Source: Isoetes taiwanensis (Eukaryota > Streptophyta > Lycopodiopsida > Isoetales > Isoetaceae). Taken from it: a stretch of 64,000 nt of DNA. The number at the start of each line of letters is the position of its first letter. Positions within the stretch are counted from its first letter, which is position 1. The notes beneath the pieces are model-generated. The model searched no databases, was not told where the DNA came from, and worked only from the letters and a program-made list of their open reading frames with translations. The position numbers were made by a program, and so were the translations under genes. Below are positions 43,201 to 54,188 of the stretch, piece after piece. The stretch covers positions 9,189,614-9,253,613 of the forward strand of contig JAJEKV010000034.1 of the NCBI GenBank assembly GCA_021234155.1, read 5' to 3'.

Positions 43201-43301
43201 AAATAGGTTTTTTTTTTTTTTTTTTTTTTGGGGGGGAGGGAGAAAAATCTTCCTCCCCCTCCTTCCCCTTTTCACCGCTAAGCGCGGGATGTGGCAGAGA
43301 A
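43165..43301. repeat. Long hairpin around poly-T/G loop
   Basis: Arms 43165-43190 and 43276-43301 are inverted repeats with 2 mismatches in 26 bp (TTCTCTGCCACATC...GCTTAGCG). The loop holds a T run followed by a G run at about 43208-43240. Confidence 0.7.
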
Positions 43302-45872
43302 GGGTCTACTATTCACCTTTGGCTTCCCCTCATTTCTCATATAATCTGAAAGCAGATAATTAAAAGCATTCCAAGAGTATTATACAGGAACTTTTCGCAA
43401 AAGAATCGATTTGACAATACCCATTTCTCAATTTCAAGTCTGAACGCACCCATGTCATCCATTATAGCTAAGAATTTCAGGATAGATGAAGAAAAGATGT
43501 GATTTTCTTATCTCAATTTCCAAAGAGCTGAAGAGCTTTGATTTCTCTTGCCTGGCTGCAGGTAAATTTGGCAAACACTTGCCAAACTAGAACCCATCGA
43601 ACTCATAGAAGGTAAGAATATGAGTTCGTGCCTTGAGGCTCCAGTTGAGGTGCCAAGATTGGTGTCAGGCGACAGGAGCTTATTCAGCGCTAGGCGCCAG
43701 GAACTCGCATTGGCCGCCAGGCGCCAGGGGAAGAAAAAAGAGAGAAACAATAAAACTCGCTTGGCCGCTAGACGACAAGCGCCAGATAGAGACGTTCCCA
43801 TTCAAGCAGAAAAAAGAACCAACTTAACCCCAAAATTTGTACTCTGTGGAAAGCCTATAACACTCAGCGGGAAATCCAAATTTTAGTAGTAAGCGGGAAA
43901 CTCAAAAGTAACACTGGGCGGAAGCTTAAAACCAACACTCGGGGGAAAACCAAAACTTAGAACTAGGCGAGAACCCTGAAACTGACAACCCCAAGACTGA
44001 CAACCGTGAAACTGACACACGGGGACCCCGAAACTAACAACCTCGAAACTCACACCCAGTGGGTTCAAAATCGTGGAATAATTTCGAATTAATAGAATCG
44101 TGGTTCATAACTGGGTGTAAATGATTAGAAAGCCAGAAAGCATGGATTATATGAATAAGATCACTTTTAATCACATCCCAAAAAGTAATGTAAAACTCTG
44201 GTGGAAGACCATCAAGTCCAGGACCTTACTGCTAGTTAAACTTTGGACAATAGATCTAATTTCATTTTCGAAAGGCAAGTCCACAATATTAGTTAAGAAA
44301 GGATCAACAATATTGGCAGGCAAAGTTCCATAAGGTGTAAGAACTCATTACCAAGTGTTCTGCCAAGATGCTTTATTATGAGCAGAGAAAATATTTAAAT
44401 AGTTCAGATATAAAAATTTCGCAATATCCTTTGGATCATTAATAACAATATTCTGATCATTTTTAATAGCAGAAATTTAGCTTCTGAGCATCCTAAATTT
44501 TGCTATTTAAAAAAAGAACTTTGAGTTGTTGCTATCCATATTGGAGTAGTATTTGATTTTGCTCCTAATGGCATCACCTTTGACCTCATATTCTTCCATA
44601 GTTTTGATAGCATACTCAAGATTCCCCTCTTGCAAATGAAGATCAAGGTTTAAGGGGTCATTTTGTAGTTTGAGTTTTACTATTTTCATTTTCAGTAAAT
44701 AAAATTTCCTTTCAGTTTTTCTATGATCGTAATGATCTTTAGACCAATGTTTAATCCATTTTGAAGATTTGATTTTAGAGTAGAAGTCTCTCATGGTATT
44801 TACATTCTGCACTCTTGGGAAGCTATCATAAAATTGCTTAAAATCCTCACAGAAGTTCTCATTGCTAAGAAGGGCACAACTTATATTAGGAGCATTTCCT
44901 TGTCTCTTAATGGTAAGCACATGCTTGATTTCAAGTTACTGAGGCCGATGGTCACACATGGTGGTACTCTAATCACTGAAAACAATGCTATTATCCCAAA
45001 AGGAGTTATCGGAGTTACTGATATAAAATTTATCGAAAGCAAGAAGACCTTTGAGTTACCATCTTGTTTGTTTAACCATGTAAACTTAGCAGTTGAAAAG
45101 GGAATGTGACTGAATAATTGAGAGTCAAGGGGACTGTCCCAATTGGATTTCTCAGTGCTACTCATATTCAAATTTTTACCAACTTTTAAGTTTTAACTTG
45201 GAGTATTATTAAAGTGTTCCCAACCATTATCCATATCATAGGGCTTTGGTTATGCAACTAACTATTGATTTGAGGCCAAATACTCTCTCTTTCCTTGGAA
45301 CTAGTAGAAGCATAAATATTTAAAACACCAAAGGTTAAGTCTTTGTGTTTAAATATTATTGATACTTCTACATGGACTGTTGTAAAAATGCAAATACCTC
45401 CAGAGGTGCCAGTAGCTTCTATCTAAATAGAGGAATAACCCAAGCCAATCCAATCAGCAAGATACAAACACTCAAAATTAGGAAGCCTAAACTCTTGTAA
45501 CATAATAACATCAGCATGATATTCTTTAATTTGAGAGATTGCTCTTTTTCTCTTCAAGGGTCCTTTAATTCCCCTTAGATTTCAAGAAAGAATTTTTATA
45601 AGAAAGTTAAAAGGAGAGAGAGCCAGAGAAAAGAAAAAGAGCTAGAGATGTTTTTTCAATTGGCTTCCTGTGCTTCTCTTCGTTTGATGTCTGGTATCAA
45701 GAGCAGGGGTGCCGAGCAAATCGGAAGATCTCTTAGACTTCTTAGATTGCTTGGAAATAACCATTTTCATATTAGGATAGCTTATCTTAGAATAAGACAA
45801 GAATTGATTCCTTCCAAGAATTAATGGATGGAGAGCAGTCATTCTCCTTATCAGATCTGTGTCAATATGTGA

Positions 45873-45960
45873 AGAAGATGAGGACATGGCCAAATTTTAG
45901 ATTAGCATCAATCATTAGAAGATGAGGACATGGCCAAATTTTAGATTAGCATCAATCATT
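45873..45960 (+). repeat. Perfect 44-bp tandem duplication
   Basis: 45873-45916 and 45917-45960 are identical (start AGAAGATGAGGACATGG). They lie at the 5' edge of the LINE relic. Confidence 0.9.
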
Positions 45961-47217
45961 ATTAACCTCAGAATCTCCAATATCTATACATAATATTAAA
46001 GCCGAAATTAGATGATAGTTGTGTAGCATCTTGGCCCTTATGTTTATGTGTTTCACAACTTTTATTTTAGGCATTAGATTGTAAAAATAGTTGGAAAGGG
46101 TTGCATTGGGAAATCGTCGCCTTTACTTGCGAGTTCCCCAATGCCAAATTGGTATGGAGCTAATGCCAAATGCCTAATGCTGATTGGGAATTGAAAAGGA
46201 ACATGAAAAAGAAACAATTGAAAAGCTACAGTATTGATTTTGGAGTTTGTATATTTTGCGGAAACTGTGTCGAATATTGTCCCACGAACTGTTTGTCAAG
46301 CCAAGAAAGGGGTTTAAACTGAAATAACCTGTCTTTTTCCAAAAGGGCGCTCAACATTTTTCTCCTTTCCAAAAAATCTTATCTTTTTTACCCTGATCTT
46401 CTTCATTCTCATGTTTGAATGTGTTTCTATCCCGAGCTCCAACCTAGAAATCATCCTCTTTATAAAGGCATTGCTGCATGGATGGAAACAAAATGGATAC
46501 AAGTTTTTCATGGCAAAGCTATGAACCTTCACAAATTTAGTTCTTCTATAATGCAATATTGGGACTTCCACCGCACTACTGAAGAAGGATATGGGGACTT
46601 GTTCAAGTTTGTATTATCATTTCTAAGCCTTGACGCTGGTTCCAATGTTCATCTCTAGAACTTTTTCCGACCCATTCTAGGATTAATTACTTTGACAGCC
46701 ATGGATGCATAAGCAATTGCATGGACATAAATTATATTTATTTTGCATACACAAAAAGATCCTGTTGATTTTGTCTACTCTCATCCCATTTTGACAGCAT
46801 TCTTGAACGTCATTATCACAAATTCCTACCAGCATGGTACTTCTTCCATTGATCTAGTATTTGAATCTCACGAAATTAACAACTTGCAGATCACCTTGCC
46901 ATTTGTTTGCCATGTAAAATGAGCTTGGAAAGCAGTTGTAAGGATGCGAAATTCAAGTTCCTCTGTATATTTGCATCCCATGCACCACAAACTATCCCCT
47001 GTTTTATTCTATTGTGCTGCACCAATATTTACAAGACCTCTTAGAGGAATGTTATGTATAACAAACAAGCAAAGGATCCTAGATTATTATTCCTTTTCCA
47101 ATCATTTGTAGTGTACAAATCGAAAACTCCTTTAATGGTCCCAATCTGAATGAATGAATGTGCCGACGTGTGACTGCTTCATTTTCGCGTGCTTTGCAGT
47201 CATCAGCAACTACAATG
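45961..47217. other. No convincing gene
   Basis: An isolated plus-strand frame at 46419-46658 (ELQPRNHPLYKGIAAWMETK) looks coding in composition, but I do not recognise it and found no flanking exons. The last ~200 bp before 47217 are likely the isomerase gene's 3' UTR. Confidence 0.3.
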
Positions 47218-48566
47218 CTACAATCCAGCACTGACAAGACCGTGCAATGTCACAATACCTATGACCACATTCTCCTGATCCACAACAGGCAAGAATGAAA
47301 CTGGTGATGGTGGAGATTCCATTTTTTGCATGGCATCAACAGCCATTGCATTTTCTCGAATTGAACGTGGCGACCTGTAGTGGTTAGGATTAGGATCACC
47401 GCGTTTTATAATGATTGACCATTAAAATCCAAAACTATCTTACCTGTTACACCTTTCTCCAACTGTCAACTTGAAAATCTCCTCCCCTTTAGATTCAAGA
47501 GCACGCCTAAGATCACCATCTGTAAATGTTCCAAGAAGGCGCTTGTCTTCGTCCACAACTATAAGACAACCACATCCTTTCATACTAAGCTCCACGAGCT
47601 TATCCATAATAAAGTCATTCTCTTTGCAGATAGGTACTTCTTCTTTCTTCTTCATGACATCCTGAACCTGCACAATAAATTTCTTACTTGATCAAGCATT
47701 CCACAGTTCCAATAAAAGTCTTGGTACTCTTCTGATTAGTAATAGAGGATAAGGGCATAATTCGTGATAGCTCTTATTACATCATATTATATAAATCAAC
47801 ATATACAGAACATTTACACCTAGAATGTATCCACCAATTCATCTTTTTAGTCTAAACAGAAATAAATTAGATACTAGACACAATTAGGCACTCCCAAACC
47901 AGCTGGAAAAGGAAGTGAACTGACCCTGAAGATAAGGCGTCTACCAATCCGTCCTGCTGGGTGGTTTAATGCATATTCTTCTTTGGTTAAGTTCTTGGCT
48001 TGCATAAGAGCAATTGCAACAGTGTCTCCAAACAGCATCTGGATGGCAGTAGATGTGACTGGGGCAAGGTCAAAGGGGCAAAGTTCACGTTCAAGAGGCA
48101 GATATACATGCATATCACAAACCCTCTTCAAGTGTGAATTGCTGAGGGAGGAAACTGCTACAACATATGCTCCCTTGGCTTTTAAACAAGGAACCAGCTT
48201 CAAAAGCTCTTCTGTTTCGCCACTCTTGCTAAATAGCACTACGACATCTTTGGGCTTAACAATGCCAATGTCACCATGTAATGCATCAGTTGGGGATAAG
48301 TAGACGGATTTAATTCCTGTAGACACAAATGTTTGGGAGATCTTTTGTGCAATGCAGCCACTTTTCCCTACACCAGAAAAGAAAATAACTCCGCTGGTGT
48401 CCAGACAGAGCTGTACAAACGTCTGCACTTGGGCATAATCTAGGTGCTGGAAAAAGAAATCTAAGTACCTTTTTTGCTCCTGAAACAGACATCGGAGCTG
48501 TTCAATTCCACATTCTGCAGAGTTTTTTGCGCCAACTAGTATTACAGGTTCCGGTAGAGCTCCCAT
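47218..48566 (-). CDS. SETH3: Arabinose-5-phosphate isomerase (SIS plus CBS)
   Basis: Interconverts ribulose 5-phosphate and arabinose 5-phosphate, the first step toward KDO used in pectin RG-II. Three GT-AG exons: 47925-48566, 47444-47667 and 47218-47374, totalling 1023 nt (340 residues), the usual plant length. The N-terminal SIS domain has [71 protein letters not shown] and [19 protein letters not shown]. Two CBS repeats follow: [20 protein letters not shown] with [12 protein letters not shown], and [18 protein letters not shown] with [20 protein letters not shown]. The ATG at 48564-48566 ([12 protein letters not shown]) is the first in frame. About 76 codons upstream are open without an ATG. 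The frame is intact with conserved catalytic regions. Confidence 0.92.
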
Positions 48567-49439
48567 GGGGCTAGATCCAGAAATAAAACTCGAAACGGCA
48601 ATGCTGTATTGCTCCGCAGAAGCAGTATTGGGCTTAAATATACACAAAAATTGCGCAGCACCTGAAAGACCGGCAATGATAGAAACCGCAAGTACAGAGA
48701 GGGAGAAGAGAGGGCTCAGCCATAGCCAGAGAGCTCCCAACACGATGGCTCTAATTGCGGCTTTCTTTTTTCTTTTTCTTTTTTCCGGGACCAAAATACC
48801 CTTTCAAGTTTTTGCTAAAATTGCGTTCGCTGAAAGTCAAGATGGGGTAAGCCCCATGTTGACCCGATTTTTAAGGGGGCAATTAAAAGTACAAATCCAA
48901 TGGTTCTCTCACATCAAGCGCACAGCACAGCAAGCATGCAATATAGCAAACTGAACTTCTCACAGCAAACCTTTCTTGCTTCTATTTCTTTAGAGGAATT
49001 GAACCCCTGTGTTCCTGTCGAAATTAGCAAGGTCAGGCCCTAACATGGTTTTCCTCTGTGGAAACCTCATTTCTTACTGAAACACTGCAGACGCCGATCC
49101 TGCTATGGTATGCCCTAAGGAACGTGGCTTAAGCTTGCAGCAGAACACCAAAAGCCTGGCTATGGCTATGGCCGAACATGCAACTGCGGCAGAGGCCTGG
49201 CCGCCTCCACAAGACCCGTCGCCGCCTTCCTACAAGAATACCATGCTGACAATAGAAAACATCTGAAACCCTAGATGCGCGCGTTTGGAATCCAGGATGC
49301 CACTGTCAGCTTATACGGTATTCTGATACGAATACCAACAATAACCTTCAGAAATCTTAGGTTATAAAAGATACGGTTTGTGATTTCGGCCACATTATTG
49401 ATTTATGGATAAAGGACAGACCTTTGGGAAGTAGGTCGA

Positions 49440-50690
49440 TGGCTTAGACGACCGAGATTGACGGTTGTTTGGACGGCCGAGGTTGGTTTGTGGAACCGCG
49501 TTAGTCAGCATGAGAGGAGGGCTCGCTTGCTATCCATTAGCGTTATATCAAGTTACGCATGCACTCATAGATTAAACCCATGGTTGAGCCTTCCCTATCC
49601 GCTAGTCTCAATACTTTCAACAATGGAGTTAGCACATAAACAATCTTCTTAGCATGGATAAAAAATTCAGCGCTTCTAATCAATGCATATACTTCCTTGC
49701 CATTGGGTTTTCTTGAGTGTTTCCAAGCACTCCGCTCATCGCTCATGATCATCTTCACCAATGCTTTCTCTACTTCCTCACTTGTCAATTGCTCCAAAAC
49801 TATGAACAAGTATGAGAATCTAGTAGCTGCTGGTTTCAACAAAGACTTCTTACAAAACTTATGCCATAAAGAAATACCAGACTCCTTGCACATGAGGAAG
49901 GTCACAATCTTCTCGGCACCCTTAACGGATGGAGCTACCCAATCCAATTGACCTATATCTTCAAAGAGAATATCCAAGCAGTGGCATGCACAACTAATGT
50001 AAAATATAGATGGGAACTACAATTCTAGCATGTCACCAGATTTTACACAATTGGAACCTTTATCAGTAATAACTTGAACAATGTTCTCAACGCCAACTAC
50101 TTCAATTACCTTTTTTAACTCCTCAAACAAAAACATAACATCTTTCTTCTTGCCACTTGCATCCACGGATTTCAAAAACATAGAGCCAAAACAATTTGAG
50201 GCCACAAAGTTAATAATGGGTCTCTTTCTTACATCAGACCACCCATCTGAACAAATTGAAACACCATACCTCTTCCACATGTTCTTCACAGGCTGCAATC
50301 TTTTTTCCACAGAATTGTATTCAGCTTTTAAATGTTTTCCTCTTAAATCACCATAGCTCAAAGGTTGGTATCCTGGCCCAGCTTTAACCACTGCCTTACA
50401 ATACTCTTTGAAAAGCTTACTTTGTGCAATATTGTAGAATTCCACAGCCATAGAACAACCTACATTGTGCTTCATCTGCATGATTCCTATAAGTATGGCC
50501 GAAAAGCTCCTGAATGGAGGATCCTCCCTCAACATTATCCTCTTGGCGCCTCTTACGTGAAATATTATTATCATAAACACTTGATAAAGAGAGTCCACCT
50601 AAAGAAAGAAGAATACAATTAAAAAAGAATAGTATATGACATGAGAAAACATGTCATTTCAATCAAGAAACGATTCCTTGCTATTCTTCA
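49440..50690 (-). pseudogene. hAT-family (DUF659) transposase, truncated
   Basis: Minus-strand frames carry the conserved DUF659/hAT block: GPGYQPLSYGDLRGKHL, VEKRLQPVKNMWKRYGVSIC, then SDGWSDVRKRPIINFVA, LFEELKKVIEVVGVENIVQV and ITDKGSNC (50017-50598). A break at ~50010 leads to ACHCLDILFEDIGQLDWV (49543-49977) and ERSAWKHSRKPNGKEVYALI. These are the DNA-cleavage domain parts with catalytic-region SDGWSD and ITD motifs. The N-terminal BED finger and C-terminal hATC dimerisation domain are not found. No ATG starts the frame. Confidence 0.75.
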
Positions 50691-51150
50691 CGGTTTCTCT
50701 GAGCTAGCGCCATCTAACCGACCATTGCTGCGGGATCAGTTAAGATCATTTCAAAAAAATCCTAAAAACTGTTTGTTATTTGGTAACTTCTCTAATTTGC
50801 TTTTGGATGATCAGAAAATGAATCTTAGAACCTCTAAAGTACCGATCTGAGATAATTTCTCAAAAGACCTGGATCTTTATGGGTATTAACGCTGTGGTGT
50901 TCCAATTCGGCTGTCCCCCCTGTCCCCCCAAAATGTGGCGTTGCATCCACCACTTTTGTGGTATGAAAGTATAATTATGGCACCGCTCAACTGCCAGTAT
51001 TTAAGAATAGAGTCCCAATTTGTGGAGGAAATTCTAATTTCAAAAACTAAAATTCAAATTCAAATTCCTATTCTTTGGCTTCTTCCTGTTCTTTGCCTAC
51101 GTCCTGTTCTTTGGCTCCCTCCCTGCTGTGAGCTCCAATCCATTGTGGAT

Positions 51151-51375
51151 ATGGATGTCAATGAGGTAATCTGTACACAAACCGGCATTTCAGACAGGAG
51201 AAAACGAAGAAGAACCAAGGAACAAGAAATGTTGAAGAAAAGACGCCAGAGGAAAAGAAGAAGAGAAGAAAAATTGAGCTTGCGGAGGTGGCGTAAGGAT
51301 CCGGTTCATCAAGAAGTGCAAGCAAGAACGCCAGATATTATCCTTAGTTTGCTAACGCCTTTCCATAAAATGTAA
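51151..51375 (+). other. Small basic open frame, unrecognised
   Basis: From ATG 51151 (MDVNEVICTQTGISDRRKRR) to the stop at 51373-51375, 74 residues, very rich in Arg and Lys. Composition could be non-coding purine bias. No domain. Confidence 0.2.
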
Positions 51376-51399
51376 TTCAAAAGAATGGAGGATAGCACG

Positions 51400-52170
51400 A
51401 AGAAAGAAATTTTACTTGATTTTTGAGGGATAAAACATTGGAAAAATTCATAGGTGAAGAATTAAAGGATTTGGAAGCCAAGAGCATCGTTATAAGGAGC
51501 CTCCGGGACTCCATGCGGTATCAAACTCTCTACCAAAGAACGACCGCCTAGCGACCAAGAATAGCCGCCTTGCAATAACAGACCACGCCGTCTGCATTCT
51601 CAAACAAGTGACAAAATCAGCCAATGAGATCTTGGAAAGGTATTAGGTGTTCACCCAATAAACCCCGCAAAAGGCAAAGAAAAAGAGGGAAGAGATCGAT
51701 TACAATGGTGGGAAATGGGTTTCTTACAAGAGGGCTAAAAGATTCGATGCAATTTCGGATGAACATATAGAAAAGATTCAAAAATTTTGGATTGAGAACA
51801 CCGTGAGTGTCTCCTAACACAAAGGATGTTAGAACTAGAAGATTGAGAGAAATGTAAGAGAAGAACATGTTGCGCCCACTATCCGGAGGAATCACGTGTT
51901 AGTTTATTTCAATCATGTTTTTCTTAGTTATGGTGCTTAGTGTGGTGGTGCATGTGGTGGTTATTGTATTGTACAGTGATTGTGGTGTACTGTATGCAGC
52001 ATGTGAATTGTGTGTAGTTGACTCTAGTCTGAAATGCAATATTTAATGTTTGGAATATTATTAGAACATGACAGAATTGAGTACTCCTTTATTGGGTGTG
52101 TGTACAGTCTAAAAATATTTGAGCTATAACTAACTGATCCTGAGATACAAATTTTTGTTGAATAAAGACA
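51400..52170. other. Nothing recognised
   Basis: AT-rich DNA with GTGGT-rich text near 51940-51990; no coding or repeat structure I can support. Confidence 0.35.
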
Positions 52171-52179
52171 ATCAGATTC

Positions 52180-52800
52180 AAGCACAGCTCTGTTGGAAAG
52201 TATGATATATTAAAAAAAGGATCTTACAAAATTTGGCTTTACAAAATTTGGCTTTCCATTGAAAGCTCTGTACCCCAGAACTAAATTTACATGCATGATT
52301 TCCTAAGCAACAGGAAATGCTGGTATGACTGGCTCGAGAACTGGTGCATCCAAAATTATTGTTTTCTGCACTAAAGCATCTAAGCTTTCGCGCGGTCATC
52401 CCGAATTTAACAGGATGAGGTTTGCCCGGTGCTTCCCTCGCATCCCCCGGTGGTAAGTACGCAATTACGCCATAAAACCCGTTGCGCTCGAGTCGCATTG
52501 AAACAAATATACCAGTGCCCTTGCAAAGAAGATGTAACATAAGCCGATGGACCTTGTCTAAGAGCTCTCTTCCCAATCAATCGACTCCAAGCATAGCCAT
52601 TGAAGGCCCAAATCCGGTCACGTTGTATGCCTTTAGGTTGGATTCAAATCAGCAAAGAAGGTGGATTTAGGCATATCCACCTTCAGAGATTGATCACGAG
52701 CCCTGTTTAACATGTGCCGAATGCCCTCCTCGGTCACCCTACAATAGCCATAGTGATCTCTGAACATGGATCCTACCATGTTGCCTTAATGAACTTTGTT
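52180..52800 (-). pseudogene. Decayed unknown coding remnant
   Basis: Minus-strand text MVGSMFRDHYGYCRVTEEGI and HMLNRARDQSLKVDMPKSTF (52630-52800) continues after a frame change as LGRELLDKVHRLMLHLLCKG, IFVSMRLERNGFYGVIAYLP and PGDAREAPGKPHPVKFG (52360-52576), then in a third frame as VQKTIILDAPVLEPVIPAF. It looks like one protein with two frameshifts or short introns. I do not recognise it. Confidence 0.4.
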
Positions 52801-52982
52801 TCTATTTGGCGAATTGGGAATGAAACGCCAAAAAATCGACGTAGGGAACAGGATTTAGGACCCGTGATCCTTTTCTAATGATTAGAAGAGGAATGTAATT
52901 ATTATCACGGTGTACCTAATTTCGAAGTGTTTATGAGAGCTAAGCAGGCAGATTTTTTATGTCGATATTTAAATAGGATAAA

Positions 52983-53650
52983 AGTGATGTGATGTGATGT
53001 GTGGTGTCGTGATGGTGTGGTGTGGTGTGGTGTGGTGTGGTGTGGGTTGCGTTATTTCCATTGTGTCATGTGGGTGTGTGCATGTTAATGTATGATCTGG
53101 AGAATCTCCCCCTCACCCCACCACACCCCATCTATCCCACCACCATAGACTACCACCACATCTTAGCTACCTCCACATTACCCACACAAGCACACACATC
53201 CCACCACATCCCACACCACACCCCTCCACCACCACCACCACACTCCACCACCACCACATCACACCACAATCCACAATCCACAACACCACACCACACCACC
53301 ACCACTACACCCCCACCACACCCACCACCACCACACACCACCACGACCACCACACCCCACCACCACACTCCACCACACCACATCATAGCACCACACACCA
53401 CCACCACCACCCCCACCACCACACCACACCACTCCACCACACTCCACCACCACCACCCCCCCCACCACCACCCCCACCACCACACCACACACCACTCCGC
53501 CACACTCCACCACCACCACACACCACCACCCACCCCCCCACCACCACAATCCACCACCACCCCCCCACCACCACACTCCACCACCACTCCACACTCCACC
53601 ATTTGGTATGGCATGGTGAATGGCATGGTGTGGTGGTGTTACACAAAGAC
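52983..53650 (+). repeat. Large TGG/CCA simple-repeat tract
   Basis: Starts with TGATG and TGGTG repeats (52985-53045), then ~500 bp of CCACCA/CACACC repeats (53100-53600), then TGGTATGGCATGG repeats to ~53720. Long open frames on both strands (Thr/Pro/His or Val/Trp/Gly only) are artefacts. Confidence 0.95.
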
Positions 53651-54188
53651 CAAGGTGCCTGCCTCCGGTGAATAGCGTGATGTGAGTGTGTGGGGCATGG
53701 TATGGCATGGTTTGCGTGGTATACACATCCCAATAATTAGTGTTCATTTCATGCATTAAAGGTAACCAAGACCCGTTATCAGCCCATTAATAGAATAGAA
53801 TAGAATTGTTTTTATCGGGCCCATCGAGACCAATCTACTTATGGGACCTAATAAAGCGCAGCAGTCACATTACCTTTCCTGATTAAAAACCCCTACCAAG
53901 GGTTTTTAGGAACCGCGGGCGCACAGATCATATCAATTAAATGGTTGACTGGGACATATCTAAGCCCCTAAGTCCAAGATTTCGAATGTATGATCCGAGT
54001 GAGCGCGACCGAAGTCGCGCTTCCAAGATCATGTGTAGCGCTCATCAGTTCAATCAACTCGAGTATACAAGTCCGAACTGATCATATGTCATGTACCGGA
54101 AAGTGTGACACCTTATCCTCATCAGCCTCCCGTCCGCAAAGACTGACAAACCCTATCCCGACGTGGCTCCCCCAATCCATCGACTGCC

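Larger units (their letters stand above)
42486..44112. mobile_element. Non-autonomous TIR element inside LINE
   Basis: The ends 42486-42522 and 44077-44112 form ~36-bp terminal inverted repeats (AGTTAT..AACCACGATT, TTAATTYGAAATTATT) with a few mismatches and a 1-base indel. The two flanks are adjacent pieces of the same LINE reverse transcriptase, so the 1.6 kb was inserted. The inside has no coding sense: tandem repeats, a poly-T/G tract, GGCGCC-rich DNA and degenerate AACTGACAACC repeats. I could not define a target-site duplication, so the superfamily (MULE or hAT possible) is open. Confidence 0.65.
41990..45900 (-). mobile_element. L1-type LINE relic, interrupted by a TIR element
   Basis: Read on the minus strand from 45900 downward. 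A small ORF1-like frame (45642-45893) comes first. Then an endonuclease-like stretch at 45600-44880: NLRGIKGPLKRKRAISQIKE, VIMLQEFRLPNFE, SGGICIF, GVLNIYAST and FTWLNKQDG. A linker at 44507-44920 follows, with SKIKSSKWIKHWSKDHYDHR. Then reverse-transcriptase parts: NDPKDIAKFLYLNYLNIF and FENEIRSIVQSL at 44490-44110, and, beyond an insertion, FSDLRPISLTNTSYKICAK and LDFSKAIDTIRWDCLE at 42480-42060. This order is that of plant L1-clade elements. Many stops and the missing 3' part show it is dead. Confidence 0.8.

Noticed and set aside
53022-53756. His/Thr/Pro-rich or Val/Trp/Gly-rich long proteins
   Set aside because: CCA/TGG simple repeat; open on both strands and in several frames.
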